Shown piece by piece: positions 35,948 to 43,752 of a stretch of DNA of 64,000 nt. The DNA lies in the NCBI GenBank assembly GCA_000720375.1, contig JOAA01000015.1, positions 62,001-126,000 on the forward strand. The letters run 5' to 3'. Numbering within the stretch: position 1 is the stretch's first letter; the number at the start of each line of letters is the position of its first letter. A program made the translations under genes and the position numbers. The notes below the pieces were generated by a model. It saw only the letters and a list, made by a program, of their open reading frames with translations, had not been told where the DNA came from and ran no database searches. The stretch comes from Rhodococcus rhodnii. Its GTDB lineage: Bacteria; Actinomycetota; Actinomycetes; Mycobacteriales; Pseudonocardiaceae.

Positions 35948-37132
35948 TCAGTCGTCTTCGTCCTCTTCCTTGTCGTCCTTGGACGGGGGAGAGGGCGGAG
36001 CGGGCTTGGTTTTCTTCGGCTTCCTGTGCTGAACGATTTCTTCCCAGGGATACCAAGGCGTCCAGGGCGCCGTGTACACCGGCGGCGTCGGGTCGGGCAC
36101 GAGCGCGACCGGCTGGTCCTGAACCACGGGCTGCTGCGGCGTCTCGGTCACCGACTCCGACGACAGCGGTGGTGTGGACGTCTGGTCCACGACCTCGGTG
36201 ACGGTCGGGGCGACCGGGGCGGTTGGTGTCGCCGTGACCTCGGCGGTGACGGTCTGCTGCCGTTGCGGCGCGACCTGAGGTTCCACCAGCGGTTGTTGCC
36301 GCTGCTTGGGCAGATTGACCACGACCGCGATGCTCGTCGCGGCAATGGCGGCGGCGACCGCGGCGATCAACACGGTTCTGGTCTGCACCCGCGACTTCGC
36401 CGACGAACCCCGCAGCAGGTCCACGCACGTGGCCGCGTCCGGCCGGTTGTTCGGGTTCGCGCTCAACATCGCCTGCAGCGCCTTGGCGTGCGGCAAGTCC
36501 GGTTTGATGATCGGCGCGCGGCTCAACCGGGCCAGCGCTGTGGTCGCGTCGTCGCCGGGATACTCGGTCCGCCCGGTCAGCGATTCCAGCAGCACAAGCC
36601 CGAACGAGTACACATCGGACGCCATCGTCGGCTGCTCGCCGTTGGCTTGTTCCGGCGCCACATAGGAAACAGTGGTGGATCCCGCGATGCCGACGTCGGT
36701 GAGATACGGCTCCATGCTCGGCCCGAGCAGGATGTTGCCGGGGTGGATGTCCCGATGCGCCACGCCCTGCGAATGCGCGTACGCGAGCGCTCTGCCCAAC
36801 GCCGACCCGAGCTCCGTCACTTCGGCGGCGGTCAGCGCGCCTTCGGCCAATCTCGCGCGCAGACTCGTGCCCGCGATGAATTCCTGAACAAGGAACGGCT
36901 CGCCACCGTCGGCGATCCCCGCGTCGAGCACACGCACGAGTCCTGGATGCGACAGGTCGGTCAACGCCCTGGCCTGCTCGACGAAACGGTCTGGCTCGTC
37001 CTGTTGGGCGAACAACCGGACCGCGACAACCTGGCGCAGGTGCAGGTCCCACCCACGCATCACCCGCTGTCCCAGCGGCGTGATCAGCCGGTATCGTCCG
37101 GCGAGCTCACGAATCCCCGAGTCCTCCGACAC
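35948..37132 (-). CDS. Membrane Ser/Thr kinase-like protein, probable pseudokinase
   Basis: The 394-residue protein has a PknB-like kinase domain (about 12-245), one transmembrane helix (about 254-273), then a Thr/Pro/Val-rich outer segment ending in an acidic KEEDEDD tail. Catalytic features are mixed. HRD (126-128) with Asn133 and an APE-type motif (159-161) are present. The glycine loop is missing (LGQRVMRG in place of LGxGGMG), the ATP-anchoring Lys is Arg39 (VAVR), and DFG is DVG (146-148). This suggests weak or no phosphotransfer and a scaffold or sensor role. It is the last gene before a convergent GDPD gene and follows a hairpin after the glycine-rich gene. Confidence 0.85.
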   Translation of the reverse strand: MSEDSGIRELAGRYRLITPLGQRVMRGWDLHLRQVVAVRLFAQQDEPDRFVEQARALTDLSHPGLVRVLDAGIADGGEPFLVQEFIAGTSLRARLAEGALTAAEVTELGSALGRALAYAHSQGVAHRDIHPGNILLGPSMEPYLTDVGIAGSTTVSYVAPEQANGEQPTMASDVYSFGLVLLESLTGRTEYPGDDATTALARLSRAPIIKPDLPHAKALQAMLSANPNNRPDAATCVDLLRGSSAKSRVQTRTVLIAAVAAAIAATSIAVVVNLPKQRQQPLVEPQVAPQRQQTVTAEVTATPTAPVAPTVTEVVDQTSTPPLSSESVTETPQQPVVQDQPVALVPDPTPPVYTAPWTPWYPWEEIVQHRKPKKTKPAPPSPPSKDDKEEDEDD

Positions 37133-37200
37133 CGTTCGAAGCTATGTCACCGGTGTCGCCATGTGTGTGGATATGTACAGGCCGCAACTACGTCATATGG

Positions 37201-37230
37201 CGGTGTGGTCACGCCTACGCGACCACACCG
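37201..37230 (-). terminator. 10-bp perfect hairpin after the glycine-rich protein gene
   Basis: CGGTGTGGTC (37201-37210) and its exact complement (37221-37230) enclose a 10-base loop 12 bases past the stop at 37243. The next gene on the strand starts at 37132, so it separates two units. Confidence 0.65.
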
Positions 37231-37242
37231 CCGAACCCGCTG

Positions 37243-39354
37243 TCAGCCAGAACAGCCTGGAACGCTGTTCGCAGGCGCGCAGTTGCCCGGCTGGTTGCCG
37301 GTGACCGCGGTCCCGTTCCTCAGTTCGAAGATGGTCGGCTGGATCGCGAAGGGTGTGGTGGCAATGCCACCGCCCGTTCCGGCTGCGCCATTGACGCCGG
37401 GTTCCCCGCCTGGGTTCGTCGTGGTGCCACCCGCGCCGCCCGCGCTCGCGACGTTCGACGTCACGGTGATCGCGTCCAGTACGACCTTCCACCGTTCCTT
37501 GGCGAAGATGCCGCCGCCACTGCCACCGCGCCCACCGAATCCGCCGTGCCCGAAGCCGTGGTACACCCGGCCCACACCGGCGTTTCCGCCCGTACCGCCA
37601 AGGCCCGTCTTGTTCCCGCTGATCCGGCCGCGAGTCATGGTCAACGGGTTCGCGGCGCGGATGTCGAGTCCGCCGGCGATCCCGCCCGGTCCGCCCGCGC
37701 CGCCCATCCCGGCGAGCCCGGGTTCGCCGCCACCACCGGCTCCACCGTTCCCGCCGAGACCGCCGTGGCCGGCGTCGCCGCTGCTGTTGTCGATGATCTT
37801 GGTGTCGCTGATCGTCGCCGGAAACTGCTCATACTCGGTGGTCACGACTACGCCACCGCCGGAACCTCCTGCTTGCCCATCGCCACCGCCACCGCCGGTC
37901 CCGTTGGATGTCGTGCTGATGCCGCCGTGGCCACCGCTGCCACCGGACCCGCCGTTGCCCGCCTTGTTGCCCTGCACGGTGCTTCCACGCAGTTCGAAGG
38001 TCGATCCGGAGTAGAACGTGCACTGGCAGATTCCGCCGCCGTCGCCCGGGTCGCCGCCGTCTCCGTCGCCGAAGTCACCGCCGCGGCCGGACCCGGGCTG
38101 ACCGGTCGTGCCGTTGCCGCCGTCACCGTTCGCGCCGCCTTTGCCGCCGTTGCCCGCAATGTTCCCGACGACCGTCGACGCGAGCATGATGATGACTCCA
38201 TCTGTGGCGACGCCTCCGCCGTTGCCGCCCTTGCCGCCTCGACCACCTCGGCCGCCATGGCCGCCGTCCACGCCGTTTCCACCGCGGCCGCCTGCCGCGC
38301 CGTCGACACCGTTACCGGTCCGGTTGTCCTTGATGGTGGCACCGTCAAAGAAGAGCGGCACCGGGTATTTGGCGTGCACACCGCCCCCACTGCCACCGCT
38401 ACCTCCATGGCCGCCGTCCTGGCCGGGGCCGCCCGGACCGGTCTCGCTGTTCGCGCCATCCCTGCCGCGGAACGCCGCGCTGCCGTCGGCGGTGACATTC
38501 GACGAAATCTCGGTGCGCAAGATGTTGACCGCCTGCACGGTGTACTCCGACGAAATGCCGCCGCCGTTGCCGCCGCGGCTGCCCGAACGCATCACGTTGG
38601 CCTCGGACGCCAATCCGCCGGTACCGGTCCGGTTATGGCTGACCAGGCTGTCGATGAACGTCGCCTTGCCGTCGTACAGGTGAACGCCGCCGCCGTCCCC
38701 GCCAACGCCGCCGTAGTAGGAGTACCACTGACTTGGCGGGCCGCCGTTGCCGCCTTTGCCCGTGGTGTTGCGGACGATCTCACTGCGATCCACGATGAGC
38801 GTGCCGGAACTGTAGATCCCGCCGCCCTGTCCACCGCCGCCACCGTCGGTGTGCTCAGTGGTGCTGTAGCCGTCACCGGTCCGGTTGTCCGACACCACAA
38901 CCCGGTGCATTTCCAGGGTTCCCGCGTTGTAGATGCCGCCACCCGCGCCGCCGCTCCACGAGGTGCCGTCGTGGGTGCGTCCGCCGGTGACACGCACATC
39001 GTGCAGGACGAGTTTGGCGTTCGGTGCCGTTTCGAGGATCCGGAACGGCGGTGCGTCCGGCGCTCGCCTGATGGTCGACTTGTTGCCGTAGATGGTGATG
39101 GCGCCAGTGACCACCGGCAGTCCCGTGGGGCCGTCAGCGCTCGCGCCCGCCGGCTTGGTCAGCGTGTAGACGCAGCCTGGCAACAGGGTGATCGTGGTTG
39201 GTGCGCCTGCCGCGTTGGCCGCGATGATCTTGTCCGCGAGGGCCTGGGCCGAGCAGCGCGAGACCCGGTCGGCCAGTGCGTCCGGAGCCACCACCAGGCC
39301 ACCGGTCAACGTCAGTAAGGCGACTGCGGACAGCCGTCGAACAGGGAATGCCAT
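37243..39354 (-). CDS. Secreted glycine-rich right-handed beta-helix protein (PGRS-like)
   Basis: The 703-residue exported protein (signal peptide ending ALA near residue 29) resembles polymorphic outer-surface/parallel beta-helix proteins. Repeated units contain a GGGI/GGGV turn, a hydrophobic strand such as L.L..S.V..N, and N-(K/R)-(T/A)-G-N/T-G steps. Between the coils lie long runs of GGxGGxG like mycobacterial PE_PGRS domains. No catalytic motif is visible; an adhesin, matrix or calcium-binding role is possible. ATG 39354 is chosen because AGGGGG lies five bases upstream; an in-frame ATG at 39384 lacks a ribosome site. The opposite strand carries very long open frames caused by its GGN codons. 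Confidence 0.8.
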   Translation of the reverse strand: MAFPVRRLSAVALLTLTGGLVVAPDALADRVSRCSAQALADKIIAANAAGAPTTITLLPGCVYTLTKPAGASADGPTGLPVVTGAITIYGNKSTIRRAPDAPPFRILETAPNAKLVLHDVRVTGGRTHDGTSWSGGAGGGIYNAGTLEMHRVVVSDNRTGDGYSTTEHTDGGGGGQGGGIYSSGTLIVDRSEIVRNTTGKGGNGGPPSQWYSYYGGVGGDGGGVHLYDGKATFIDSLVSHNRTGTGGLASEANVMRSGSRGGNGGGISSEYTVQAVNILRTEISSNVTADGSAAFRGRDGANSETGPGGPGQDGGHGGSGGSGGGVHAKYPVPLFFDGATIKDNRTGNGVDGAAGGRGGNGVDGGHGGRGGRGGKGGNGGGVATDGVIIMLASTVVGNIAGNGGKGGANGDGGNGTTGQPGSGRGGDFGDGDGGDPGDGGGICQCTFYSGSTFELRGSTVQGNKAGNGGSGGSGGHGGISTTSNGTGGGGGDGQAGGSGGGVVVTTEYEQFPATISDTKIIDNSSGDAGHGGLGGNGGAGGGGEPGLAGMGGAGGPGGIAGGLDIRAANPLTMTRGRISGNKTGLGGTGGNAGVGRVYHGFGHGGFGGRGGSGGGIFAKERWKVVLDAITVTSNVASAGGAGGTTTNPGGEPGVNGAAGTGGGIATTPFAIQPTIFELRNGTAVTGNQPGNCAPANSVPGCSG

Positions 39355-39738
39355 CGAACCCCCTAGGGAGCGCGTGAACGCCATGCGGTGACTAGATCGT
39401 CACCGCGGTCGGGGTGTTTCCGAGCTGTGTGGGCCAATTGGTAGTTACCCACGCGTGTTTCGGCTACCGGCATACGTTGATCGCGGCCAGTGGTTTGACG
39501 AGAAGGTGTCACGACCGCGGGCCTGACCCCGCTCGCGGATGATGCATGATATACCATCGTCGCGTTCTGGGCTGTCGGGATGCGGAGGAGCTTGGCGATC
39601 GTTTGTCTTGCTGGCAATTGACCCGGTCGACGTCGGGGCCACGGGTTGTCGTGAGACAAACGAGGGTCCGGCGCACTCCCGCGCTTCATCGGCTGACGCG
39701 TGGTGAAGCCCTTGTGCGGAGGCTGAAGGAGGACAACG
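39355..39738 (+). promoter_or_regulatory. Long divergent leader of the NCS1 permease with a 10-bp inverted repeat
   Basis: The 384 bases between the glycine-rich gene and the permease contain no credible gene. TCGTTTGTCT (39599-39608) pairs perfectly with AGACAAACGA (39654-39663) across 45 bases, either as an RNA hairpin base or as two operator halves. ATGCATGATATAC near 39543 is AT-rich and could be a promoter element. The permease ribosome site is GAAGGAGG, just before GTG 39739. I do not recognise a known riboswitch. Confidence 0.4.
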
Positions 39739-41229
39739 GTGACCGACCGGCCAACGTCGACCAGTGTGGAAACCAATGGCGTGAACCCGGTGCCGGACGG
39801 CGAACGGCGTGGCAAACCCGCCGGGCTGTTCGCGATCTGGTTCTCGTGGAACATCTCGATTCTCGGCATCAGCTACGGCATCTACGTCTACGGGCTTGGG
39901 CTGAGCGCGTGGCAGGCGATCGCCGCAGGGGTTCTTGGGTACGTGCTGTCGTCGGTTCTCGTCGGCATTCTGGCGGTCGGTGGGCCGCGGACCGGGTTGC
40001 CGACGTTGACGCAAACCCGGTTCGCGTTTGGGTTGCACGGCAACAAGTTCCCGACGTTCTTCGCCTATCTGTCGAACATCGGCTGGAAGGTCACCATCAT
40101 CACGCTGGCCGCCACGTCCGGCGCGAAACTCTTCGTGCGGTTGTGGCCGGAGGTGTTCGCGGACGACCAGGGCAAGGAGAGCGTGCTCGCCATCGTTCTC
40201 TGGTTCGTCGCGGTGCTCGCGGTGACGTTGACGGTCGCGGTGTTCGGACATCAGCTGATCATGCGGGTGGAGAAGTGGATCGCCTGGCTCACCTCGATCA
40301 TGACGATCGTCTTCATCGGGCTGATCGTGCCCAAGATCCGGTGGGACGCGCTGGGCGACGCACCGGATGGTTCCGTGGGGACCTTCGTCGGCGGCGTCAT
40401 CCTGGCGATGACGATCGTCGGACTAGGGTTTCTCAACTATGGCGGCGATTTCGCGCGCTATCTGCCGCGGGACACTCCGGCGCGGGGCGTGATCGGCTGG
40501 ACGACGGGCGGGATCGTGCTGCCGGTCGCGGTTCTGCTCATCCTCGGCGTGCTGCTCGCGGCCGGTGATCCGGAGTTGGGCAAGGCCGCCGCCAATGATC
40601 CGATCGGTGCACTGACCGCTCTGCTGCCGCTGTGGTTCTTCATCCCGTTCACGATCGTCATCGTGATCTCACTGGTCGCCGCGGCCATCACCGGCATCTA
40701 CTCGTCCGGGCTGGCGTTGCTGGCGCTCGGCGTTCCGCTGTCGCGTGCCGCCACCACGCTGATCAACATGGTGGTGATCGCGGCGGGCGCGTTCTACCTG
40801 CTTTTCGTATCCGATTCGTTCTTGGCCACGTTCCAGGCTTTCCTCGCACTGATCTCCGTCGTGATGGGCACCATGGGCGGCATCCAGCTGCTCGACTTCA
40901 TCCGGCAGCGCAGGCTCGGCTGGAACGTCGACATGGCCAAACCTGCCGGTGAGGGTGGGCGGTCGGGCCGGTGGACCGCGGTCGTCTCGTTGGTCGTGGC
41001 CACGATCGTCGGGCTCGGCCTGGTGACGTCGTCCGACCCGAACATCGCCAAGGTCGTCGGCTTCCTGTTGTCCGACGAGGCGAAGCAGGGCGTCATCGGC
41101 ACCACGAACGTCGGCGTCGTGGTGGCCATGCTGCTTGGCGCGGGCCTCTACGCGTTGCTGACGTTCGTGCTCAAACTCGACCCGCCGGGTATCTACGACC
41201 GGGAACCGGTCAAGGCCGCAGTGGGCTGA
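39739..41229 (+). CDS. NCS1-family purine/cytosine permease
   Basis: The 496-residue membrane protein has twelve hydrophobic segments. Its first one carries FSWNISILGISYGIYVYGLGLS, matching the nucleobase:cation symporter 1 family. The GPRTGLPTLTQTRFAFG segment and the LGFLNYGGDFARYLP segment are further family marks. Substrates in this family are cytosine, purines, allantoin, hydantoins or thiamine precursors; the specific one cannot be read off. GTG 39739 has an excellent ribosome site. It converges on pgl with six bases between stops. There is no catabolic gene for a nucleobase nearby. Confidence 0.9.
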   Translation: MTDRPTSTSVETNGVNPVPDGERRGKPAGLFAIWFSWNISILGISYGIYVYGLGLSAWQAIAAGVLGYVLSSVLVGILAVGGPRTGLPTLTQTRFAFGLHGNKFPTFFAYLSNIGWKVTIITLAATSGAKLFVRLWPEVFADDQGKESVLAIVLWFVAVLAVTLTVAVFGHQLIMRVEKWIAWLTSIMTIVFIGLIVPKIRWDALGDAPDGSVGTFVGGVILAMTIVGLGFLNYGGDFARYLPRDTPARGVIGWTTGGIVLPVAVLLILGVLLAAGDPELGKAAANDPIGALTALLPLWFFIPFTIVIVISLVAAAITGIYSSGLALLALGVPLSRAATTLINMVVIAAGAFYLLFVSDSFLATFQAFLALISVVMGTMGGIQLLDFIRQRRLGWNVDMAKPAGEGGRSGRWTAVVSLVVATIVGLGLVTSSDPNIAKVVGFLLSDEAKQGVIGTTNVGVVVAMLLGAGLYALLTFVLKLDPPGIYDREPVKAAVG

Positions 41230-41235
41230 CCCGCG

Positions 41236-41982
41236 CTACAGCTTGGCTGCCGCGGCCTTGTCCAGCAGCCACAGCGTGCGCTGCCGGCCACGTGCACCGG
41301 CGGCGGGGATCTCGACCTCGGTCGCCCCGCCCAACGCCATCGCGATCGGGTCCGCCTTGGCCTCGCCTCCGGTCAACAGCCAGACCTCGCTCGCCTGTCG
41401 GATCGCAGGCAGCGTCAGCGACACCCGGGTGGGCGGCGGCTTCGGGCAGTCGCGCACGGCCACGACCGTCCGCTCGGTCTCGTACACAGCCGGGGACTCC
41501 GGGAAGATCGACGCGGTGTGGCCCTCCTCGCCGACACCCAACAGGCACACGTCGAACGTTGGCACCTGTCCGTCCTCGGCCTTCGAGGCCAGCAGTTCCG
41601 CGTACGCCACGGCAGCCGCGTCGGGGTCGTCGCCGAACTTGCCGTCCGACGGCTCCATCGCGTACACCCGCGCCGAGTCGATGGGCAGGTGATCCAACAG
41701 CGCCTCGCGGGCCTGTGTTTCGTTGCGCTCCGGGTCGCCGGCAGGCAGGAACCGCTCGTCACCCCAGTAGAAGTCCACCTGCGACCAGTTGACGGCGTCC
41801 TTGGCCGGCGAGGCCAGCACCTGCGCCAGCACGGCTGTCCCAGTCCGGCCACCGGTCAGCACCACGGATGCGGTTCCCTTGGCGGCCTGGGCGTCGATGA
41901 CGCTGGTTATCAGGCGCGCTGCCGTCGCCGCCGCGAGCAGATCCGAGTTGGCCAGGACCACGACCTGAGGTGCTGCTGTCAT
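41236..41982 (-). CDS. pgl: 6-phosphogluconolactonase
   Basis: The 248-residue enzyme hydrolyses 6-phosphoglucono-1,5-lactone in the oxidative pentose phosphate pathway. It shows VVLTGGRTG, the FYWGDERFLP motif with its DER triad, and the LLGVGEEGHTASIFP block that is diagnostic for the DevB/Pgl family. ATG 41982 is used; an in-frame TTG lies four codons upstream. It follows the asparaginase gene by four bases. This is not the usual place: in many actinobacteria pgl directly follows opcA, whereas here lon and three other genes lie between. Confidence 0.95.
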   Translation of the reverse strand: MTAAPQVVVLANSDLLAAATAARLITSVIDAQAAKGTASVVLTGGRTGTAVLAQVLASPAKDAVNWSQVDFYWGDERFLPAGDPERNETQAREALLDHLPIDSARVYAMEPSDGKFGDDPDAAAVAYAELLASKAEDGQVPTFDVCLLGVGEEGHTASIFPESPAVYETERTVVAVRDCPKPPPTRVSLTLPAIRQASEVWLLTGGEAKADPIAMALGGATEVEIPAAGARGRQRTLWLLDKAAAAKL

Positions 41983-41986
41983 GCCA

Positions 41987-42907
41987 CTATCCAAGCAGGT
42001 GGCCGAACCACTCGCGTGCCGAGTTCACTCCACCTCCTTTGGCAAGCGCGACCATCAACGCAACGCGTGCATGTCCCGGTCTCAGCCCATTCGCACTGAT
42101 CGCCCCCACTTTCTCGGCAAGGCTCGTCATGCCCGGCGTTTTCGCCCGCGACGCGATGACGACGGGGATGTCCCATTCGGTCAGTTCGCTGATCGTGATG
42201 AACAACTCGACGGGGACGTTCCCCGATCCCGTGCCCTCCAGCACGATGCCCCGAGCCCCAGCATCAGTCACAGCGGTCAGCAAAGACGGCGGCATACCCG
42301 GATACGTCTTGATCAGTGCCACGTCGGTCTCCGGGACGCCGTCGACCTCCGGTAACCGAGGCGGGGGAGGAACGAGCATCGTGACCCCACCGGATCTGCT
42401 CACACGGCCAAGGACCGGATCGGATACGAAACAGGAAGTAGCCGCGAGCGTTGCCCAACGGGCGGCGTGCAATTCGCCCCCGAAGCACACGACAGTGCCG
42501 TTCGCGGCAGGGTCCGCGGCCGCGACGATCGCCGTCACCAGGTTGCCTGGGCCGTCACTTCCTGGCTCGTCGAACCCTTGCGTCGCGCTGGTGAAAACTA
42601 TGGCGCCTTGCGCGGATCCAGCCATGAGTTCAGTGAGGAACGCCGTCTCCTCAAGCGTGTCAACGCCATGCGTGACCACCACACCGTCGAAGCCTTCCAC
42701 CAGCGCGGAACGCGCTCTTCGGGCGAGCGTCAGCATCGTGCCGGGAGAGGTGTCCCAGCTCGGCTCGGCCATCACATCCTCGACCGTGACGTCCACGCCC
42801 GGAATGTCCGCGATCCCGCGTAGCAGTTGCGCGCCCGTCGCCACCCCAGGAGGGTTGCTCAGATACGCCATCGTGTCGCCGGTAGCCACCAGCAGCACGC
42901 GTTTCAC
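41987..42907 (-). CDS. L-asparaginase-type amidohydrolase
   Basis: The 306-residue protein belongs to the bacterial asparaginase (AnsA/AnsB) family. The first catalytic Thr motif is LLVATGDTMAY, slightly unlike the standard ATGGTI, and the second is VTHGVDTLEETAF, matching the THGTDT motif. No signal peptide is present, so it is cytoplasmic and would hydrolyse asparagine to aspartate and ammonia, or a related amide. GTG 42907 overlaps the stop of the 20-residue membrane peptide (GTGA) and has AGGAG inside that peptide's coding region. The Gly-to-Asp change in the first motif leaves the exact activity open. Confidence 0.88.
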   Translation of the reverse strand: MKRVLLVATGDTMAYLSNPPGVATGAQLLRGIADIPGVDVTVEDVMAEPSWDTSPGTMLTLARRARSALVEGFDGVVVTHGVDTLEETAFLTELMAGSAQGAIVFTSATQGFDEPGSDGPGNLVTAIVAAADPAANGTVVCFGGELHAARWATLAATSCFVSDPVLGRVSRSGGVTMLVPPPPRLPEVDGVPETDVALIKTYPGMPPSLLTAVTDAGARGIVLEGTGSGNVPVELFITISELTEWDIPVVIASRAKTPGMTSLAEKVGAISANGLRPGHARVALMVALAKGGGVNSAREWFGHLLG

Positions 42908-42966
42908 ACCAGTGCTCCTATCAGAATTGCCAGCAGCAGCGCGACGAGCAGGCCGCGCCACGTCAT
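42904..42966 (-). CDS. 20-residue single-helix membrane peptide (candidate)
   Basis: ATG 42966 to TGA 42904 encodes 20 residues: a short polar start (MTWRG) followed by about 15 Leu/Val/Ala/Ile residues, enough for one membrane helix. It starts two bases after the stop of the RHH-ClpN gene and its stop overlaps the GTG of the asparaginase gene (GTGA), so it is positioned for coupled translation. The ribosome site of the next gene (AGGAG) lies inside it. It may be a true micro-protein or merely a coupling ORF. No database comparison was possible. Confidence 0.5.
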   Translation of the reverse strand: MTWRGLLVALLLAILIGALV

Positions 42967-42968
42967 GG

Positions 42969-43661
42969 TCACTTCGAGCTCGCTTGCTGCTCCAGACGCT
43001 CGATCCGCTCGACGATCGGCTTCAGCTCGGCACGAACCGCGGCCAGCACCGGGTCGTTGCCGGGTTGCGCCCGAAGATGCTGGTAGCCGGTCAGGGCGGC
43101 CACCACTGTCCGACGCGTGGTCCGCAGATCCACGCCCAGCTCACGTAAGAGATCCCCGGCGACACCGCCAGGCTCGCTCAACAGGCCGAGTAACAGGTGT
43201 TCGCAGCCGACGTAGTTGTGTCCCAAGGAAAGCGCCTCGGTCACGGTCAGCTCCAGCGCGTTGGACGCGAAGTTGCTGAACCTCGTCGGCAGGTCGCCTT
43301 CCGCCGCGGGAAGCCGTGCGGCCAAGGCGTTCTGCACCAATGCCGGGTCGATCTCCATGGCTCGTAAGACATGCAGTGCGAGGTTGGTGCCCTCAGTGAG
43401 GATTCCGGCCAGCAGGTGCTCGGTATCCACGCTCGGCGTGCCTGCCGCCCGTTCCACGGCCAACCTGATCACCGTGCGGGTCCGCTCGGTGAACTGGGAG
43501 AGCTGGCTGTCGTCCAGGTCGGTCAAGGTCATCGCTCTGATCGCGGTCACCCGGCGCACGGACTGTTCCAGTGCGCGCTGACAGATCGCGGACACGGGCA
43601 GCGCGGCCGCTTTGACCGCATCCGCCAGTTCGTCGGGGAGGTACACGTTGACCTTTGGCAT
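42969..43661 (-). CDS. RHH-like domain fused to a double Clp N-terminal domain
   Basis: The 230-residue protein begins with a ribbon-helix-helix-like segment (PKVNVYLPDELADAVK, about residues 2-40) as in CopG/Arc DNA-binding or antitoxin proteins. It continues with two Clp N (ClpA/ClpC substrate-receptor) repeats: TEHLLAGIL...ALHVLRAMEIDPALV and CEHLLLGLLSEPGGVAGDLLRELGVDL. There is no AAA+ domain. It could be a DNA-binding adaptor that senses or presents substrates for Clp proteolysis, which is inference. The start ATG 43661 lies seven bases downstream of a TATAAA, so the mRNA may be leaderless. It heads the unit peptide-asparaginase-pgl and follows the lon terminator. Confidence 0.85.
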   Translation of the reverse strand: MPKVNVYLPDELADAVKAAALPVSAICQRALEQSVRRVTAIRAMTLTDLDDSQLSQFTERTRTVIRLAVERAAGTPSVDTEHLLAGILTEGTNLALHVLRAMEIDPALVQNALAARLPAAEGDLPTRFSNFASNALELTVTEALSLGHNYVGCEHLLLGLLSEPGGVAGDLLRELGVDLRTTRRTVVAALTGYQHLRAQPGNDPVLAAVRAELKPIVERIERLEQQASSK

Positions 43662-43668
43662 AACCCCA

Positions 43669-43697
43669 TTTATACCCCCATGCGGGGTTACCTGCAA
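43669..43697 (-). promoter_or_regulatory. Promoter for the RHH-ClpN operon, leaderless, inside an inverted repeat
   Basis: On the minus strand TTGCAG (43697-43692), a 17-base spacer and TATAAA (43674-43669) form a good vegetative promoter. Only seven bases separate the -10 from the ATG, so transcription would start at or next to the start codon. The inverted repeat TAACCCC...GGGGTTA (43661-43667 with 43684-43690) brackets the -10. This is a likely autoregulatory site for the RHH domain. Confidence 0.6.
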
Positions 43698-43705
43698 CGC
43701 CCAGC

Positions 43706-43738
43706 AAAAAGCCACCCGCGCCAGCGGCCCGGGTGGCT
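43706..43738 (-). terminator. lon terminator
   Basis: On the minus strand AGCCACCC and GGGTGGCT form a perfect 8-bp outer stem with further inner pairing, followed directly by a run of five T. It lies 15 bases past the lon stop at 43753 and just before the promoter of the RHH-ClpN unit. Confidence 0.85.
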
Positions 43739-43752
43739 GTGGTTTGTGCTGG

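Noticed and set aside
37144..39318. A 724-codon plus-strand frame with Ala/Val-rich text
   Set aside because: It mirrors the GGN codons of the glycine-rich beta-helix gene on the other strand; it has no ribosome site or domain.
39355..39738. Purine or other known riboswitch before the NCS1 permease
   Set aside because: Only one 10-bp pairing is visible and no known aptamer core could be recognised.
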